Source: an uncultured Bacteroidales bacterium
Lineage (GTDB): Bacteria > Bacteroidota > Bacteroidia > Bacteroidales > UBA932
Assembly (NCBI GenBank): GCA_945948555.1
Contig: CAMFBM010000013.1
Span: 1-56,815, forward strand
Direction of reading: 5' to 3'
Length of the DNA stretch: 56,815 bases
The notes beneath the pieces are model-generated. The model made no database searches, had not been told where the DNA came from, and worked only from the letters and a program-made list of their open reading frames with translations. Position numbers and translations under genes: made by a program. Shown piece by piece: positions 16,080-26,104 of this stretch (its first letter is position 1; each line of letters starts with the position of its first letter).

Positions 16080-19000
16080 ATGAAATCCATTCAAACCATT
16101 GCTGCAACTCTGTTGCTGGTTCTCTGTGGGGGTACCTTGTCCCTCTTTGCCCAGAACAGAAATGTGTCAGGAACAGTTCTTGACACCAGGCAGCAGCCCG
16201 TTATCGGTGCAACTGTAATGGTCGTCGGAGAAAGCAGACTGGGCACCGTCACTGATACAGATGGAAACTTTTCTCTTGCTGTTCCAAAGGGGAACACAGA
16301 ACTTGAAGTGTCCTGTCTGGGATATGTGACCGCCCGTGTGTCTGTTTCCTCTACATTGTCCAAGGTCTCTGTAGTACTTGAGGAAGACCAGATGCTGCTT
16401 GAGGAAACCGTAGTTGTCGGTTACGGTACCCAGAAAAAGGTCAATCTGACGGGAGCAATCTCCGTCGTGGATGACAAACAACTTCAGGACCGTTCTTCGC
16501 ACAACCTGGTTACTATGCTTCAGGGGTCTGTACCCGGACTTAATATTACCACCCAGTCTGGTAATCCGGGAAGTACGGGTAAAATGAACATCCGTGGTTT
16601 TACATCAATCAACAATTCCGATGCTGATCCTATTGTACTTATCGACGGGGCCATAGGAGACCTTCAGGATGTAAATCCTAATGATGTACAAAGCATTTCT
16701 GTAATCAAGGATGCTTCCGCAGCTGCTGTTTACGGAGCACGTGCGGCATTCGGTGTCATTCTCGTTACAACAAAGAAGGGTACTGATGCTGACGGCAAAG
16801 CCAAAATCCGTTACAGCGGACGTTTCGGTTGGGAAGAACCGACAACTTCTACAGATTATGAGAGCAGGGGTTACTGGTCAGTTTACACCCTTGACCTGTT
16901 CTGGAGAACCCAAGCGGAAGGTAAGAACTACACAGGTTACACCGAGCACGATATGATGGAGCTGCTTGCCCGCGTGAATGACAAGACAGAAAACCCTGAA
17001 AGGCCGTGGGTTGTCAGGGATTTCAGGAATGGACGTGAGCAGTGGATTTACTACGGCAATACTGACTGGTATCACGAGATGTTCAGGGACAGGCACCCTG
17101 TTCAGCAGCACAATATTTCCATCAGCGGTGGAAACAAGAATGTCAAGTACTTCATTTCAGGCGGATATGACCGTCAGACCGGTATCATCAAAACCACCCC
17201 GGATATTTACCAGAAGTACAATCTCCGCGCAAAACTCGATGCCAACCTCAAGAAATGGCTGAAACTTTCCAACAACACATCTTTCTACAATTCAAACTAT
17301 TCCTACATTGGCGTAGGAGATATTCAGGATGTGTTCCGCAATCTCAGGCACTGCCCGGCTTCATTCCCTCTTTTTAATCCTGATGGAACCGGTTTGTATG
17401 CAAACCCTCTCATTACTGGAGGATACAATGTTGCGAACGGACGCCAGATTGTTTTCGCAATGGGAAAGCACAAGAACGAGGAGAAGAAATTCAATTTTGC
17501 CAACACTACCCAACTTGTCATCGCTCCTATAAAGGAATTCAATATTACAGCTGATTTCACTTACCGTAAAATACAAAGGGATGATATGCACCGTACGGCG
17601 AATATTCCTTATGGAATACGTCCCGGTGAATATAGTGTTTATGATTCAATCGGAACGGCTGGTGAAAATGCTCTTACTGAGAGGACAAGATCATACAACT
17701 ATCTGTCCGGTAACGTTTTCGCTACCTATGAGGATACTTTCAAGGATGCCCATAATCTCAAGGTGATGGCCGGTTTCAATATGGAGCATTATTACTACAA
17801 GAACATTACTACCAAGGCTTATTACCTTTCTGATGATGAACTCAATGACCTCGGAATTTCCCAGGTAATTGACGGAGTCGGTAATCCTGTCGTTACCGGA
17901 GGTCAGAGTGAATATGCGCTTATGGGTGTTTTCGGCCGTGTCAACTATGACTACAAAGGACGTTATCTCATTGAGCTTGCCGGGCGCTATGACGGAACAT
18001 CGCGTTTTGCCAAAGGACACCGTTGGGGCTTCTTCCCTTCCGGTTCGGCAGGATGGAGAATCTCGGAGGAGCCATTCTTTCTTCCGGCAAGGAAGGTGGT
18101 GGACAATTTCAAGATCCGTGCATCAGTTGGTACTCTCGGCAATCAGAACGTAGATAACTATGCCTATATGAGGACAATTGATCTGAACAACCATTTCGAA
18201 AACTACACTTTCGATGGTACAAGTCCAGGACAGTATGCCTCTATTTCTGCTCCGAACTCAAGTTCCCTGACCTGGGAGACAACCTATCAGTACAATGTCG
18301 GCCTTGACCTTGCGATGTTCCGCAACAGACTCACATTTACGGCTGAGGCCTATATTCGTGACACAAAGAATATGCTTGTGAAGGGAGGCTCCCTCCCTAG
18401 TGTTTACGGAGCCTCATCCCCTAAGGAGAACTCTGCTGACCTCCGTACGCGGGGATATGAACTTTCCTTTGGATGGAGGGATTCCTTCAAACTTGCCGGG
18501 AAAGATTTCAATTACAGCATAGGTGCATCTCTGAGCGACTATGACTCGCACATAACCCGTTACGACAACAACAAGGAAAAATCCCTTACTGATTACTATC
18601 CGGGAATGAGAATCGGTGAAATATGGGGATTTGTAGTTGACGGACTTTTTGAGACCGATGAAGATGCAAAGTATTATCAGAGTAATGTCTGTGATGCCCT
18701 TACATATATCGGTGGGAACCGTATGCAGGGTGGATTCCTTGCCGGTGACCTCCGTTATGTGGATTTGGACAACAAACAGGAAGGTCCCAATGGAATTAAT
18801 ATGATATCTCTTGGAAAGAATACAGCTGACGATCCGGGCGACCGCAAAATTCTCGGAAATTCACTTCCAAGTTTGCAGTATGGTATCAATCTCGGCTTTG
18901 ATTGGATGGGCATTGACTTCTCGCTCTTCCTTCAGGGAACCGGAAACCATTATTTCTATCCTCCTGGAATGAACATTGCTTTCTGGGGTTCTTACTCATA

Positions 19001-19427
19001 CGCATACTACACGGCATTTATGCCGACAGACTTCATCAAGACCTGCTGGTCTGAGGAAAACAAGGATGCATATTTCCCAAGACCTCGTGTCTATTCTTCA
19101 ACCGGTGGGGAACTCGCCCCGGTCAACAGCCGTTATCTCCAGAATGTGAGATATCTCAGGCTTAAGAACCTCACGGTAGGATACACTCTTCCTAAGAAAT
19201 GGACCAATGCCATCCACATTGACAAAATCCGCTTCTATTTCTCAGGTGAGAACCTTGCCTACGCTTCACCATTGAAGAAATACACAAAATATCTTGACCC
19301 GGAATCCGCCTACAGACGTGTCACCGACAAAACGTCAACAGGTATGTACACAAACTCTAATGCAAAGGATGCGGTCGCATATCCTTGGCAGAAGACCATT
19401 ATGTTCGGTATTGACATTACATTCTAA
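16080..19427 (+). CDS. SusC-family TonB-dependent outer membrane transporter
   Basis: The 1115-residue protein has a signal peptide ending near SLFAQ, a carboxypeptidase-regulatory-like domain at about 27-105 (VSGTVLDTRQQPVIGATV), then the SusC plug starting at EETVVVGYGTQKKVNLTGA, with NIRGFTSINNSD and SVIKDASAAAVYGARAAFG. A 22-strand barrel fills the rest, ending in an aromatic-rich strand (TIMFGIDITF). No N-terminal STN signalling domain is present. SusC proteins import glycans, peptides or other ligands with TonB energy. It lies 41 bases after the phosphoesterase gene and 17 bases before susD. ATG 16080 is preferred to the TTG at 16074. Confidence 0.96.
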   Translation: MKSIQTIAATLLLVLCGGTLSLFAQNRNVSGTVLDTRQQPVIGATVMVVGESRLGTVTDTDGNFSLAVPKGNTELEVSCLGYVTARVSVSSTLSKVSVVLEEDQMLLEETVVVGYGTQKKVNLTGAISVVDDKQLQDRSSHNLVTMLQGSVPGLNITTQSGNPGSTGKMNIRGFTSINNSDADPIVLIDGAIGDLQDVNPNDVQSISVIKDASAAAVYGARAAFGVILVTTKKGTDADGKAKIRYSGRFGWEEPTTSTDYESRGYWSVYTLDLFWRTQAEGKNYTGYTEHDMMELLARVNDKTENPERPWVVRDFRNGREQWIYYGNTDWYHEMFRDRHPVQQHNISISGGNKNVKYFISGGYDRQTGIIKTTPDIYQKYNLRAKLDANLKKWLKLSNNTSFYNSNYSYIGVGDIQDVFRNLRHCPASFPLFNPDGTGLYANPLITGGYNVANGRQIVFAMGKHKNEEKKFNFANTTQLVIAPIKEFNITADFTYRKIQRDDMHRTANIPYGIRPGEYSVYDSIGTAGENALTERTRSYNYLSGNVFATYEDTFKDAHNLKVMAGFNMEHYYYKNITTKAYYLSDDELNDLGISQVIDGVGNPVVTGGQSEYALMGVFGRVNYDYKGRYLIELAGRYDGTSRFAKGHRWGFFPSGSAGWRISEEPFFLPARKVVDNFKIRASVGTLGNQNVDNYAYMRTIDLNNHFENYTFDGTSPGQYASISAPNSSSLTWETTYQYNVGLDLAMFRNRLTFTAEAYIRDTKNMLVKGGSLPSVYGASSPKENSADLRTRGYELSFGWRDSFKLAGKDFNYSIGASLSDYDSHITRYDNNKEKSLTDYYPGMRIGEIWGFVVDGLFETDEDAKYYQSNVCDALTYIGGNRMQGGFLAGDLRYVDLDNKQEGPNGINMISLGKNTADDPGDRKILGNSLPSLQYGINLGFDWMGIDFSLFLQGTGNHYFYPPGMNIAFWGSYSYAYYTAFMPTDFIKTCWSEENKDAYFPRPRVYSSTGGELAPVNSRYLQNVRYLRLKNLTVGYTLPKKWTNAIHIDKIRFYFSGENLAYASPLKKYTKYLDPESAYRRVTDKTSTGMYTNSNAKDAVAYPWQKTIMFGIDITF

Positions 19428-19444
19428 AGATGGAGGAAAAGAAA

Positions 19445-21289
19445 ATGAGAAAATATTTGTTTACGATTCTGGCTACCGTTCTTGCCCTTTCATCTTGTGA
19501 TTTTCTTGACAGGACTCCTAAGGACAAACTTGCTCCGGAAAACTATTTCCGCAATGATCAGGATTTCCGGTTGTTCTCCGATCCTTTGTACAACAATCTT
19601 CTGGAGAAAGAACCATACAAAAAACAGTCGGATATATTGTTCCAAAAGGGAAGTCTCTCAGATGAACTTTATGGAGGGGCCACCAGAACTGTGCCTCCAC
19701 AAGCTGGAAAAGGCGGGTGGAGTTGGAGCAACCTTAGGAGAATCAACACTATGCTGGGGAATATGGACAAGTGTGATGATCCGGCCGTTGTCGAAAAATA
19801 TACTGCAATCGGCAAGTTCTTCAGGGCATTCTTCTATTTTGATAAGGTAAAGCGTTTTGGTGACGTTCCTTGGTATGACCGTGAACTCGGTTCCACTGAT
19901 CCGGACCTGTATAAACCCAGGGATTCAAGGGAACTGGTTTTGTCGAAAATGATTGAGGATATAGATTATGCCATTTCCGTTCTTGGCGCGGAGAAGAGTC
20001 CTTACAGGGTCAACAGATGGGCAGCATTGATGCTCAAGGCAGAATTCTGCCTTTATGAGGGTACTTTCAGAAAGTATCACAACCTTGAAATAGACGGCGG
20101 ACTTTCTTCAGAAGACTATCTCCGTCTTGCTGCAGATGCTGCATACGAGATCTCTTCAAAGAGCCCATATCGCCTCGCAGACAACTACGGAGAGATGTTC
20201 CGCCAGCTTCAGGCTGATCCTGACGAGTACATTCTGGCCATCAATATGGAAAGTGGCGTTGCAACACACAATGCAACAGCATATTGTCTTATGCCAACCC
20301 AGGGAAATCCGGGATTGTCCAAGAAGTTTGTTGACAGCTTTTTGATGAAGGATGGAACATTCTTTTCAAGCCAGCCTGGTTGGGAGACTATGTCATTTGT
20401 AGAACTAACCCAGAATCGCGATCCGCGTCTTGGTATGATTATCAGGCTTCCGGAATATGTCAGGGAGGATGCAAAGACTGTTGCATACGGACCTTCCTTG
20501 AGCAATACTTCAACAGGATTCCAGTATGACAAGTATGTGATGAGTCCGGAATATCCACTCGCTGGCCGTGTGGATATGTCATACAATGATATTCCAGTGT
20601 ATCGCCTTGCAGAGGCTTACCTGATATATGCCGAAGCGAAAGCGGAACTCGGAGAGTTTGATCAGACTGTTGCGGATGAAACCATCAACAAACTCCGCCA
20701 GCGTGCCGGTGTGAAGAATATGGAAGTCGCCTCCCTTACAGTCGATCCTTTCCTTATTTCTGAAAATTACGGCTACCGTAATCTTGCATCCCTCAACCCT
20801 TCCAATATTGCCCAGATTCTTGAAATCCGCCGTGAAAGGACAATAGAACTGGTGATGGAATCTTGTACCAGATGGGATGACATTGTTCGATGGAAAGAAG
20901 GGAAATGTTTCGAGCAGCCTCTTTGGGGAATGTATTTCCCGGGGCCTGGAGAATATGACCTTACAGGAGACGGGATAGCTGATCTGTGCCTGTACAATAC
21001 AGCTAAAAAGCCAACAGGTTACCCTGATAACTTCAACTGTATGCAGATCCAGGAAATAGAGATTGACGGCAAAGAGGTTTCCTATTCTGACGGTATTGTC
21101 CTAAGTGACGGAGACCACGGATATGTCTCAATGTATAGGAAAGTTGAAAGGTCTTTCAACGAAAGCAGGGACTATCTCTACCCGATTCCTACGGAGGACA
21201 GGATATTCAATCCAAATCTGAAACAGAATCCAGGATGGAATGACGGTCTGTCAAGCGACGGAGAAGGTGCAGACAACGGTAACAATTAG
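19445..21289 (+). CDS. SusD/RagB-family surface nutrient-binding lipoprotein
   Basis: The 614-residue protein has a lipoprotein signal (MRKYLFTILA, lipobox ALSSC) and the SusD start CDFLDRTPKDKLAPENYF. The TPR-like core shows RAFFYFDKVKRFGDVPWYD, YRLAEAYLIYAEAKAELG and the C-terminal IRRERTIELVMESCTRWDDIVRW. It caps its SusC partner as a ligand-binding lid. A GGAGG element 10-15 bases before ATG 19445 supports this start over ATG 19430. The ligand cannot be read from the sequence; the neighbouring phosphoesterase suggests a phosphorylated compound. Confidence 0.95.
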   Translation: MRKYLFTILATVLALSSCDFLDRTPKDKLAPENYFRNDQDFRLFSDPLYNNLLEKEPYKKQSDILFQKGSLSDELYGGATRTVPPQAGKGGWSWSNLRRINTMLGNMDKCDDPAVVEKYTAIGKFFRAFFYFDKVKRFGDVPWYDRELGSTDPDLYKPRDSRELVLSKMIEDIDYAISVLGAEKSPYRVNRWAALMLKAEFCLYEGTFRKYHNLEIDGGLSSEDYLRLAADAAYEISSKSPYRLADNYGEMFRQLQADPDEYILAINMESGVATHNATAYCLMPTQGNPGLSKKFVDSFLMKDGTFFSSQPGWETMSFVELTQNRDPRLGMIIRLPEYVREDAKTVAYGPSLSNTSTGFQYDKYVMSPEYPLAGRVDMSYNDIPVYRLAEAYLIYAEAKAELGEFDQTVADETINKLRQRAGVKNMEVASLTVDPFLISENYGYRNLASLNPSNIAQILEIRRERTIELVMESCTRWDDIVRWKEGKCFEQPLWGMYFPGPGEYDLTGDGIADLCLYNTAKKPTGYPDNFNCMQIQEIEIDGKEVSYSDGIVLSDGDHGYVSMYRKVERSFNESRDYLYPIPTEDRIFNPNLKQNPGWNDGLSSDGEGADNGNN

Positions 21290-21312
21290 TCTGACTATTA
21301 ACAATTCGGATT

Positions 21313-24300
21313 ATGAAAATATTTTACAAAATAGCAAAATACTCTATTGCTCCTCTATCTGCCATCCTTTTTGCAGGGTGTCAGCAGGACAATCTGGTCA
21401 AGCCAAGCGCTCTTTTGTGCGAGTCAAGCGTGACGTTTGAGGCTAGGGATGCCGAACCGCAACTCTTGAGAATCGTCTCCGATGAGGATTGGTTTGTCGA
21501 TTCATCCGAGGATTGGATCAGTTTTACTCCATCCTCCGGTACTGAAACTATGGAAATAGAAGTTACGGTGGATGACAACCTGTTGGATGACGGGAAGACG
21601 GTTGCAAGACCTCGCCAGGGTGAGATTATGATTGCCAACAGAAGAGGATATACTATCAAATGTGTAGTCTATCAGAAAGGCGACAATTTTCTCGGAGCTC
21701 CTGAAAAAACATTGTCGGAGCTTAAATCCCTTGAAGATGATGATGTTGTAAAGATTCCTGACGTGCAGGTCGTTTCAATTTCTGCCGGGGGATTCGTCGT
21801 TGCAGATTCGGAGACTTCCGTGTATGTGACTTCAAAATCCAAGGTTACTTTGGGGAGTATCGTCTATCTTGCCGGTGAAAAGAAAACCTTGTATGGGCTG
21901 GCATCTCTGAATGCCGGTGAGGTTGATGTTATTAAAGAGGAAGAGGTTTCACGTCCTGTTCCTGTCGATTTGACAAGCAACCTTAATCCTGAGACTGAGA
22001 CCGGTGTGAGATATGTCAGCACTTTGGCGGGACTTCTTGGAACAGGTCTCTTTTATGAAGGTTCTCTTCCTTACTCGGTTTCCGTTCTGGAACCGGACGG
22101 CAGCATAGATTTAGGCAAGGTCAATATGCATAATATTGAAATCGAAGCCTACTACATCGGCATTGAAGATGGTGATGTCAAACTGTCGCTGGTGTCAGTT
22201 GAAGATAAAGGAATCAATGAGCAGTTGGATGCCTATTTTTATGAGGATTTTTCCTGGATGAAACCGCTAATTGAAGAATCAGGAGTGTCTGTGGGAGATT
22301 CAGTCGGAGAAAATAATGCTAGTGCGGCGGCTCCTAATCTCCGTACCACAGCAGCACTTGCACCGCTTCTTGATGAACTTCTTAAAAGAGGCTATACGGA
22401 TTTGAATCCTGATGCAAAGGTCATCTATCCTCAGGCCTACTATTGGAAATTCGGCAAATCAAGCAAAGCTACTGAGAACAACAACAATGGCATCACTCTT
22501 CCGGAAATAGATTTCAAGGGAGACGAACTTGTAAATGCCGTCATTGAGTTTGACTGGGCAGCTCATATGACAGGTTCAGGAAATATTGACAAGGTTCAGA
22601 TTGTCGTTGAGGTTCCTGAGGGTGCAGGTGTATTCGAGAATGGCACGAATATCAGCGATCCGTTTTTTACAACTCAGGAGAAGGGCCAAATCAAATGGCA
22701 GCACGTAACGGCTCTTCTCAAGGGAGCGAGCAAGAAATCCAAAATCACAATCCGTCCTTACCAGTATGCTTCAGTTGTACCTGACCAGCAGCGCTGGCAT
22801 CTGGACAATATCAAGGTAAAAGATTCCGGAATCCCTTACAGCGACCCTGTGTATGCAAACGTCACCATTTCAGATGAGATTGTCACTTTTGAGGGAACTC
22901 CTTCAGGTCCTGTCTCTTTCAATGTCAAATCCGACAATGACTGGACATTGACAAAGGGTGTTGACACAGAATGGTTTGACATTGATGTCACCCAGGGAGC
23001 GGCAAATGAGGATGTTACCGTTACAGTCACCTGCCAGCCAAGTACCAGCATCAATCTCCGTCACGGAGTCATTGTACTTTCTTCACTTGACACAAGGAAG
23101 AATATTCACGTAGTTCAGTCAGCTGCAGGCGGTCAGCTTGATCCGCTCATCAGCGTCACCGCTGACAAGAACACCTCCAACCTTCTTGGTGAGGGTGACA
23201 ATTTCTCGGTAACTGTTCAATCGAACATTGAGTATTCTGTAGAAACTTCTGAGGATTGGATTACCGAGGTTGAGGTTCCTCAGACCAAAGGTCTTGTTGA
23301 GAAATCCTACCGCAGTTTCACCCTGTCTCCAAATGTTACGGGAGCAGCCAGAAGCGGTTATGTGCGTTTCTACAACACAGACAACGGTGTGGAGGCATAC
23401 GTGATGTTGAAGCAGGAGAATTTCGAACCAAGTATAACTCTGACTTTGCAGAGTGATCAGTTGAGGTTCATTCCTGCTGCCGGAGCGAAGATTCCTGTAC
23501 ATATTTATGCCAATATAGATTTTGCAGTTACTTCAGACGAAGTCATTCTTCCAGTTTCTGAAGCAAAGGCTGGCAGTTATGACATCGAAGTTGAAGTCAA
23601 GGAAAACACGGGATTGTCAAGGGATGCAAGAGTTACATTCAGAAACGACAAATATGATTATACTTATGTGTTTGCAATTGACCAGCACGGAACGGACGTA
23701 ATTTTTGCAGACAATTTTGACTGGCTCTCTCCGGTAATTGCAAAGGCAAAAGAATCAGATCCTAGTATTTACGATACTATCGGTTATGATGGTGATTATA
23801 CTACTATAGGTACCGTAAAGGCTCCGAATATCTACTCGACTGCTGCCCTGAAAGAAATCTTTGTGCCATTGCGTGATGCAATAGGATATTATATCCCTGG
23901 AAAGGATGAAGGAGCAAACAATGTGGTTTATCTTCAGGAGAACTATCTGAAGATGGGCAAGACTAGTACTTCTAGTCAGACTTCCCTCACTCTTCCTGCA
24001 CTTGATCCGTCAGGAAAGGATATGGAAATTTCATTTGACTGGGCCAGGATGGTTCAAGGAGATGGTACCATTGACAATTACACCCTTACTCTGATGATTG
24101 TTGGCAATGGTACATTTGAGAACGGAACCAAGTACAGTGAGGAGTTCTCAACACCTCAGGAAAAAGGTGAAATTTTCTGGACAACCTTCTCTGCTACTGT
24201 CAAAGGTGCGGACAAGGACACCAGAATTACAATGGTGGCTACATCCAACCTTGACAAGTCAACAGGCAAGATTGACTACAAACAGAAAGGAGGAAAGCGT

Positions 24301-24336
24301 ATGTTCATTGACAATATTGTTGTCAAAGTCAAATAA
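21313..24336 (+). CDS. Large BACON-repeat lipoprotein with a duplicated jelly-roll-like module
   Basis: The 1007-residue protein has a lipoprotein signal (lipobox LFAGC, Cys23). Residues about 33-122 form a BACON-like domain (WISFTPSSG). About 125-300 is an OB-like region. Module A spans about 308-507, three BACON-like domains span about 515-795, and module B, a second copy of module A, spans 796-1007. Both modules share FDWA, GxGxID, FENGT, QEKGxIxW and a final xIDNI/LDNI motif. By position after SusCD it is probably the surface-binding accessory protein of the locus. No catalytic motif is seen. The operon ends at the terminator at 24356. Confidence 0.8.
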   Translation: MKIFYKIAKYSIAPLSAILFAGCQQDNLVKPSALLCESSVTFEARDAEPQLLRIVSDEDWFVDSSEDWISFTPSSGTETMEIEVTVDDNLLDDGKTVARPRQGEIMIANRRGYTIKCVVYQKGDNFLGAPEKTLSELKSLEDDDVVKIPDVQVVSISAGGFVVADSETSVYVTSKSKVTLGSIVYLAGEKKTLYGLASLNAGEVDVIKEEEVSRPVPVDLTSNLNPETETGVRYVSTLAGLLGTGLFYEGSLPYSVSVLEPDGSIDLGKVNMHNIEIEAYYIGIEDGDVKLSLVSVEDKGINEQLDAYFYEDFSWMKPLIEESGVSVGDSVGENNASAAAPNLRTTAALAPLLDELLKRGYTDLNPDAKVIYPQAYYWKFGKSSKATENNNNGITLPEIDFKGDELVNAVIEFDWAAHMTGSGNIDKVQIVVEVPEGAGVFENGTNISDPFFTTQEKGQIKWQHVTALLKGASKKSKITIRPYQYASVVPDQQRWHLDNIKVKDSGIPYSDPVYANVTISDEIVTFEGTPSGPVSFNVKSDNDWTLTKGVDTEWFDIDVTQGAANEDVTVTVTCQPSTSINLRHGVIVLSSLDTRKNIHVVQSAAGGQLDPLISVTADKNTSNLLGEGDNFSVTVQSNIEYSVETSEDWITEVEVPQTKGLVEKSYRSFTLSPNVTGAARSGYVRFYNTDNGVEAYVMLKQENFEPSITLTLQSDQLRFIPAAGAKIPVHIYANIDFAVTSDEVILPVSEAKAGSYDIEVEVKENTGLSRDARVTFRNDKYDYTYVFAIDQHGTDVIFADNFDWLSPVIAKAKESDPSIYDTIGYDGDYTTIGTVKAPNIYSTAALKEIFVPLRDAIGYYIPGKDEGANNVVYLQENYLKMGKTSTSSQTSLTLPALDPSGKDMEISFDWARMVQGDGTIDNYTLTLMIVGNGTFENGTKYSEEFSTPQEKGEIFWTTFSATVKGADKDTRITMVATSNLDKSTGKIDYKQKGGKRMFIDNIVVKVK

Positions 24337-24355
24337 GATTTAGTATTATGGAAAG

Positions 24356-24384
24356 CAGGGCGGCCCAAAGGGTCGCCCTGTTTT
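24356..24384. terminator. Strong terminator between convergent genes
   Basis: An 11-base stem (24356-24366 with 24370-24380, one G-T pair) closes an AAA loop and is followed by TTTT. It ends the SusCD operon on the plus strand. The reverse strand has a weaker T tract, so it may also stop the DJ-1/alr transcript. Confidence 0.9.
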
Positions 24385-24411
24385 GATATTGTTTGAAAAT
24401 GAAAGTTTTAA

Positions 24412-24987
24412 TCAAAGCATAATGCTTCTGGCAACGCTGTCGGCAGCCTCGCGTCCCTTGATTGCTGCGAGAATTTCCAGGCCAAATGCCACGGTGTGGC
24501 CGGCCCCGCGTCCGGTGATAATGCGTCCGTCCTTTGCTACCCCCTCCCTGGTGTGAATCACGCCTTTCTCCTTGAGGGTGTCCTCAAATCCGTCATAGCA
24601 GGTCATTGTCTTGCCCTCCAGACCCGGGAGCTTGCTCAGGACTACGCTCGGGGCGGCACAGATGGCTGCAACACAGCCGCCGTCCTCATAGTGGCGGAGC
24701 ATCAGGTCCATCAGCCTTGTGTTTGCGGCAAGGTTGGTTGAGCCGGGCATTCCTCCCGGGAAAATCATAAAGTCCTTGTCAGTGGTCCCTTCTGTCTGAA
24801 CTGAAGAAAGGAACTCTTCAAAATTCATTTCCGTCATTATGTGAATCTTGTGTGAACTGATGGCAGACCTTTCATCGTTGATTGAAACCATCTGGACATT
24901 GATTCCGCCTCTGCGCAGCATATCAACCGTGGTAAGCGCTTCGGTCTCCTCGAAACCGTCTGCGAAAAATATATAAACTCCTTTCAT
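24412..24987 (-). CDS. DJ-1/PfpI (ThiJ) family protein
   Basis: The 191-residue protein has the DJ-1 fold. The nucleophile Cys sits in the elbow AAICAAPSVV near residue 108, the conserved Glu in DGFEETEAL near residue 14, and the GRGAGHTVAFGLEI motif near the C-terminus. Family members act as deglycases, glyoxalases, chaperones or oxidative stress sensors, and the precise job is unknown. It lies 6 bases after alr on the same strand, so the two share a transcript from the promoter near 26133. Confidence 0.9.
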   Translation of the reverse strand: MKGVYIFFADGFEETEALTTVDMLRRGGINVQMVSINDERSAISSHKIHIMTEMNFEEFLSSVQTEGTTDKDFMIFPGGMPGSTNLAANTRLMDLMLRHYEDGGCVAAICAAPSVVLSKLPGLEGKTMTCYDGFEDTLKEKGVIHTREGVAKDGRIITGRGAGHTVAFGLEILAAIKGREAADSVARSIML

Positions 24988-24993
24988 AACAAT

Positions 24994-26103
24994 TTATTTG
25001 ATTATTACCCTGTCAATCCTTCTTGGGACGGAAGTCAGGATTTCGTATGGAATGGTACCGAGAATCTTTGCAAGTTCACAAACCGTCGGGTCTTCGCCGA
25101 AAATCGTCACCGTGTCTCCCACCTTCGCTTCGACTCCGGTAATGTCAAGCATACACATATCCATACATATATTCCCTATTGTCGGGACCCTGTGTCCGTT
25201 CAGTAGGAAGGAAGCCCTTCCGCATCCCAGATGCCTGTCGATTCCGTCAGCGTAGCCGACCGGGATTGTGGCAATTACCGTGCCCTCGGGGCTCAATATT
25301 CCCTTACGTCCGTAGCCGACTGTTCCATCCGACGCTGTCAGATGTTTGATTTGCAGAACTTTACATTTGAATGAAGCGACAGGGGAGAGATTCACACCGG
25401 GAACTGCACTGACTCCGTAGATTCCGATTCCGAGACGTACCATATCGAACTGATACTGAGGGAAACGCTCAATTCCTGCTGAGTTGAGTATGTGGTACAT
25501 AGGCCTGTAGCCAAGGACTCCCGAAATCCTGTCAGCATTCTCACGGAACATCTCCGCCTGAGAGACGGTGAACTCATCCCAGGAAGGGTCCTCCGATGCA
25601 GCGAAATGCGAGAAGACGGACTTCACCCTGACATTCGGGCATTGTGGCAGATACTCCAGCAGCTGAGGAAGTTCCGCCGTCATAAACCCCAGACGATGCA
25701 TTCCAGTGTCGAGCTTGATGTGGATGGGGTAATCCTGTATGCCTCTGTCGGACAGTACCTTGGCGAATGTCTTGAGCGAGCACATATTCGGTATGCTCGG
25801 CTCAAGGGAGTAGTCGATGATTTCGTTGTAGTAGTCATTCCCTCCGGTGAGTACGAGAATGGGGGACTTGATTCCGCTCTCCCGCAGTTCCATTCCCTCC
25901 ACGGGATATGCCACTGCAAGATAGTCTGCGCCGGCCTCCTCCATCATCGAAGCGAACTCGACGGCCCCGTGTCCGTAGGCGTTTGCCTTGACCAGGACTA
26001 GCATTTTGACAGTCGGGGAGAGTTTCCCCCGGAAATATCCGTAGTTTTCAAGACAATTTGGCAGACTGATCTCCAATCTTGAAAAATCATTTTCTTTTAG
26101 CAT
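24994..26103 (-). CDS. alr: Alanine racemase
   Basis: The 369-residue PLP enzyme converts L- to D-alanine for peptidoglycan. The PLP lysine is in VLVKANAYGHGA near residue 36, the catalytic Tyr in VGYGRKG near residue 262, and other family motifs are HIKLDTGMHRLG and GNICMDMCMLDI. In many Bacteroidota alr is fused to murF; this copy stands alone at normal length. The ATG at 26103 is preferred: an upstream TTG at 26124 lies within the face-to-face promoter and close to the predicted start site. DJ-1 follows. Confidence 0.95.
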   Translation of the reverse strand: MLKENDFSRLEISLPNCLENYGYFRGKLSPTVKMLVLVKANAYGHGAVEFASMMEEAGADYLAVAYPVEGMELRESGIKSPILVLTGGNDYYNEIIDYSLEPSIPNMCSLKTFAKVLSDRGIQDYPIHIKLDTGMHRLGFMTAELPQLLEYLPQCPNVRVKSVFSHFAASEDPSWDEFTVSQAEMFRENADRISGVLGYRPMYHILNSAGIERFPQYQFDMVRLGIGIYGVSAVPGVNLSPVASFKCKVLQIKHLTASDGTVGYGRKGILSPEGTVIATIPVGYADGIDRHLGCGRASFLLNGHRVPTIGNICMDMCMLDITGVEAKVGDTVTIFGEDPTVCELAKILGTIPYEILTSVPRRIDRVIIK

Positions 26104-26104
26104 C

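Noticed and set aside
23484..23498. GAAGATTCCTGT resembling the recurring motif
   Set aside because: It is inside the BACON lipoprotein gene, lacks the T run and the final TA, and is coding.
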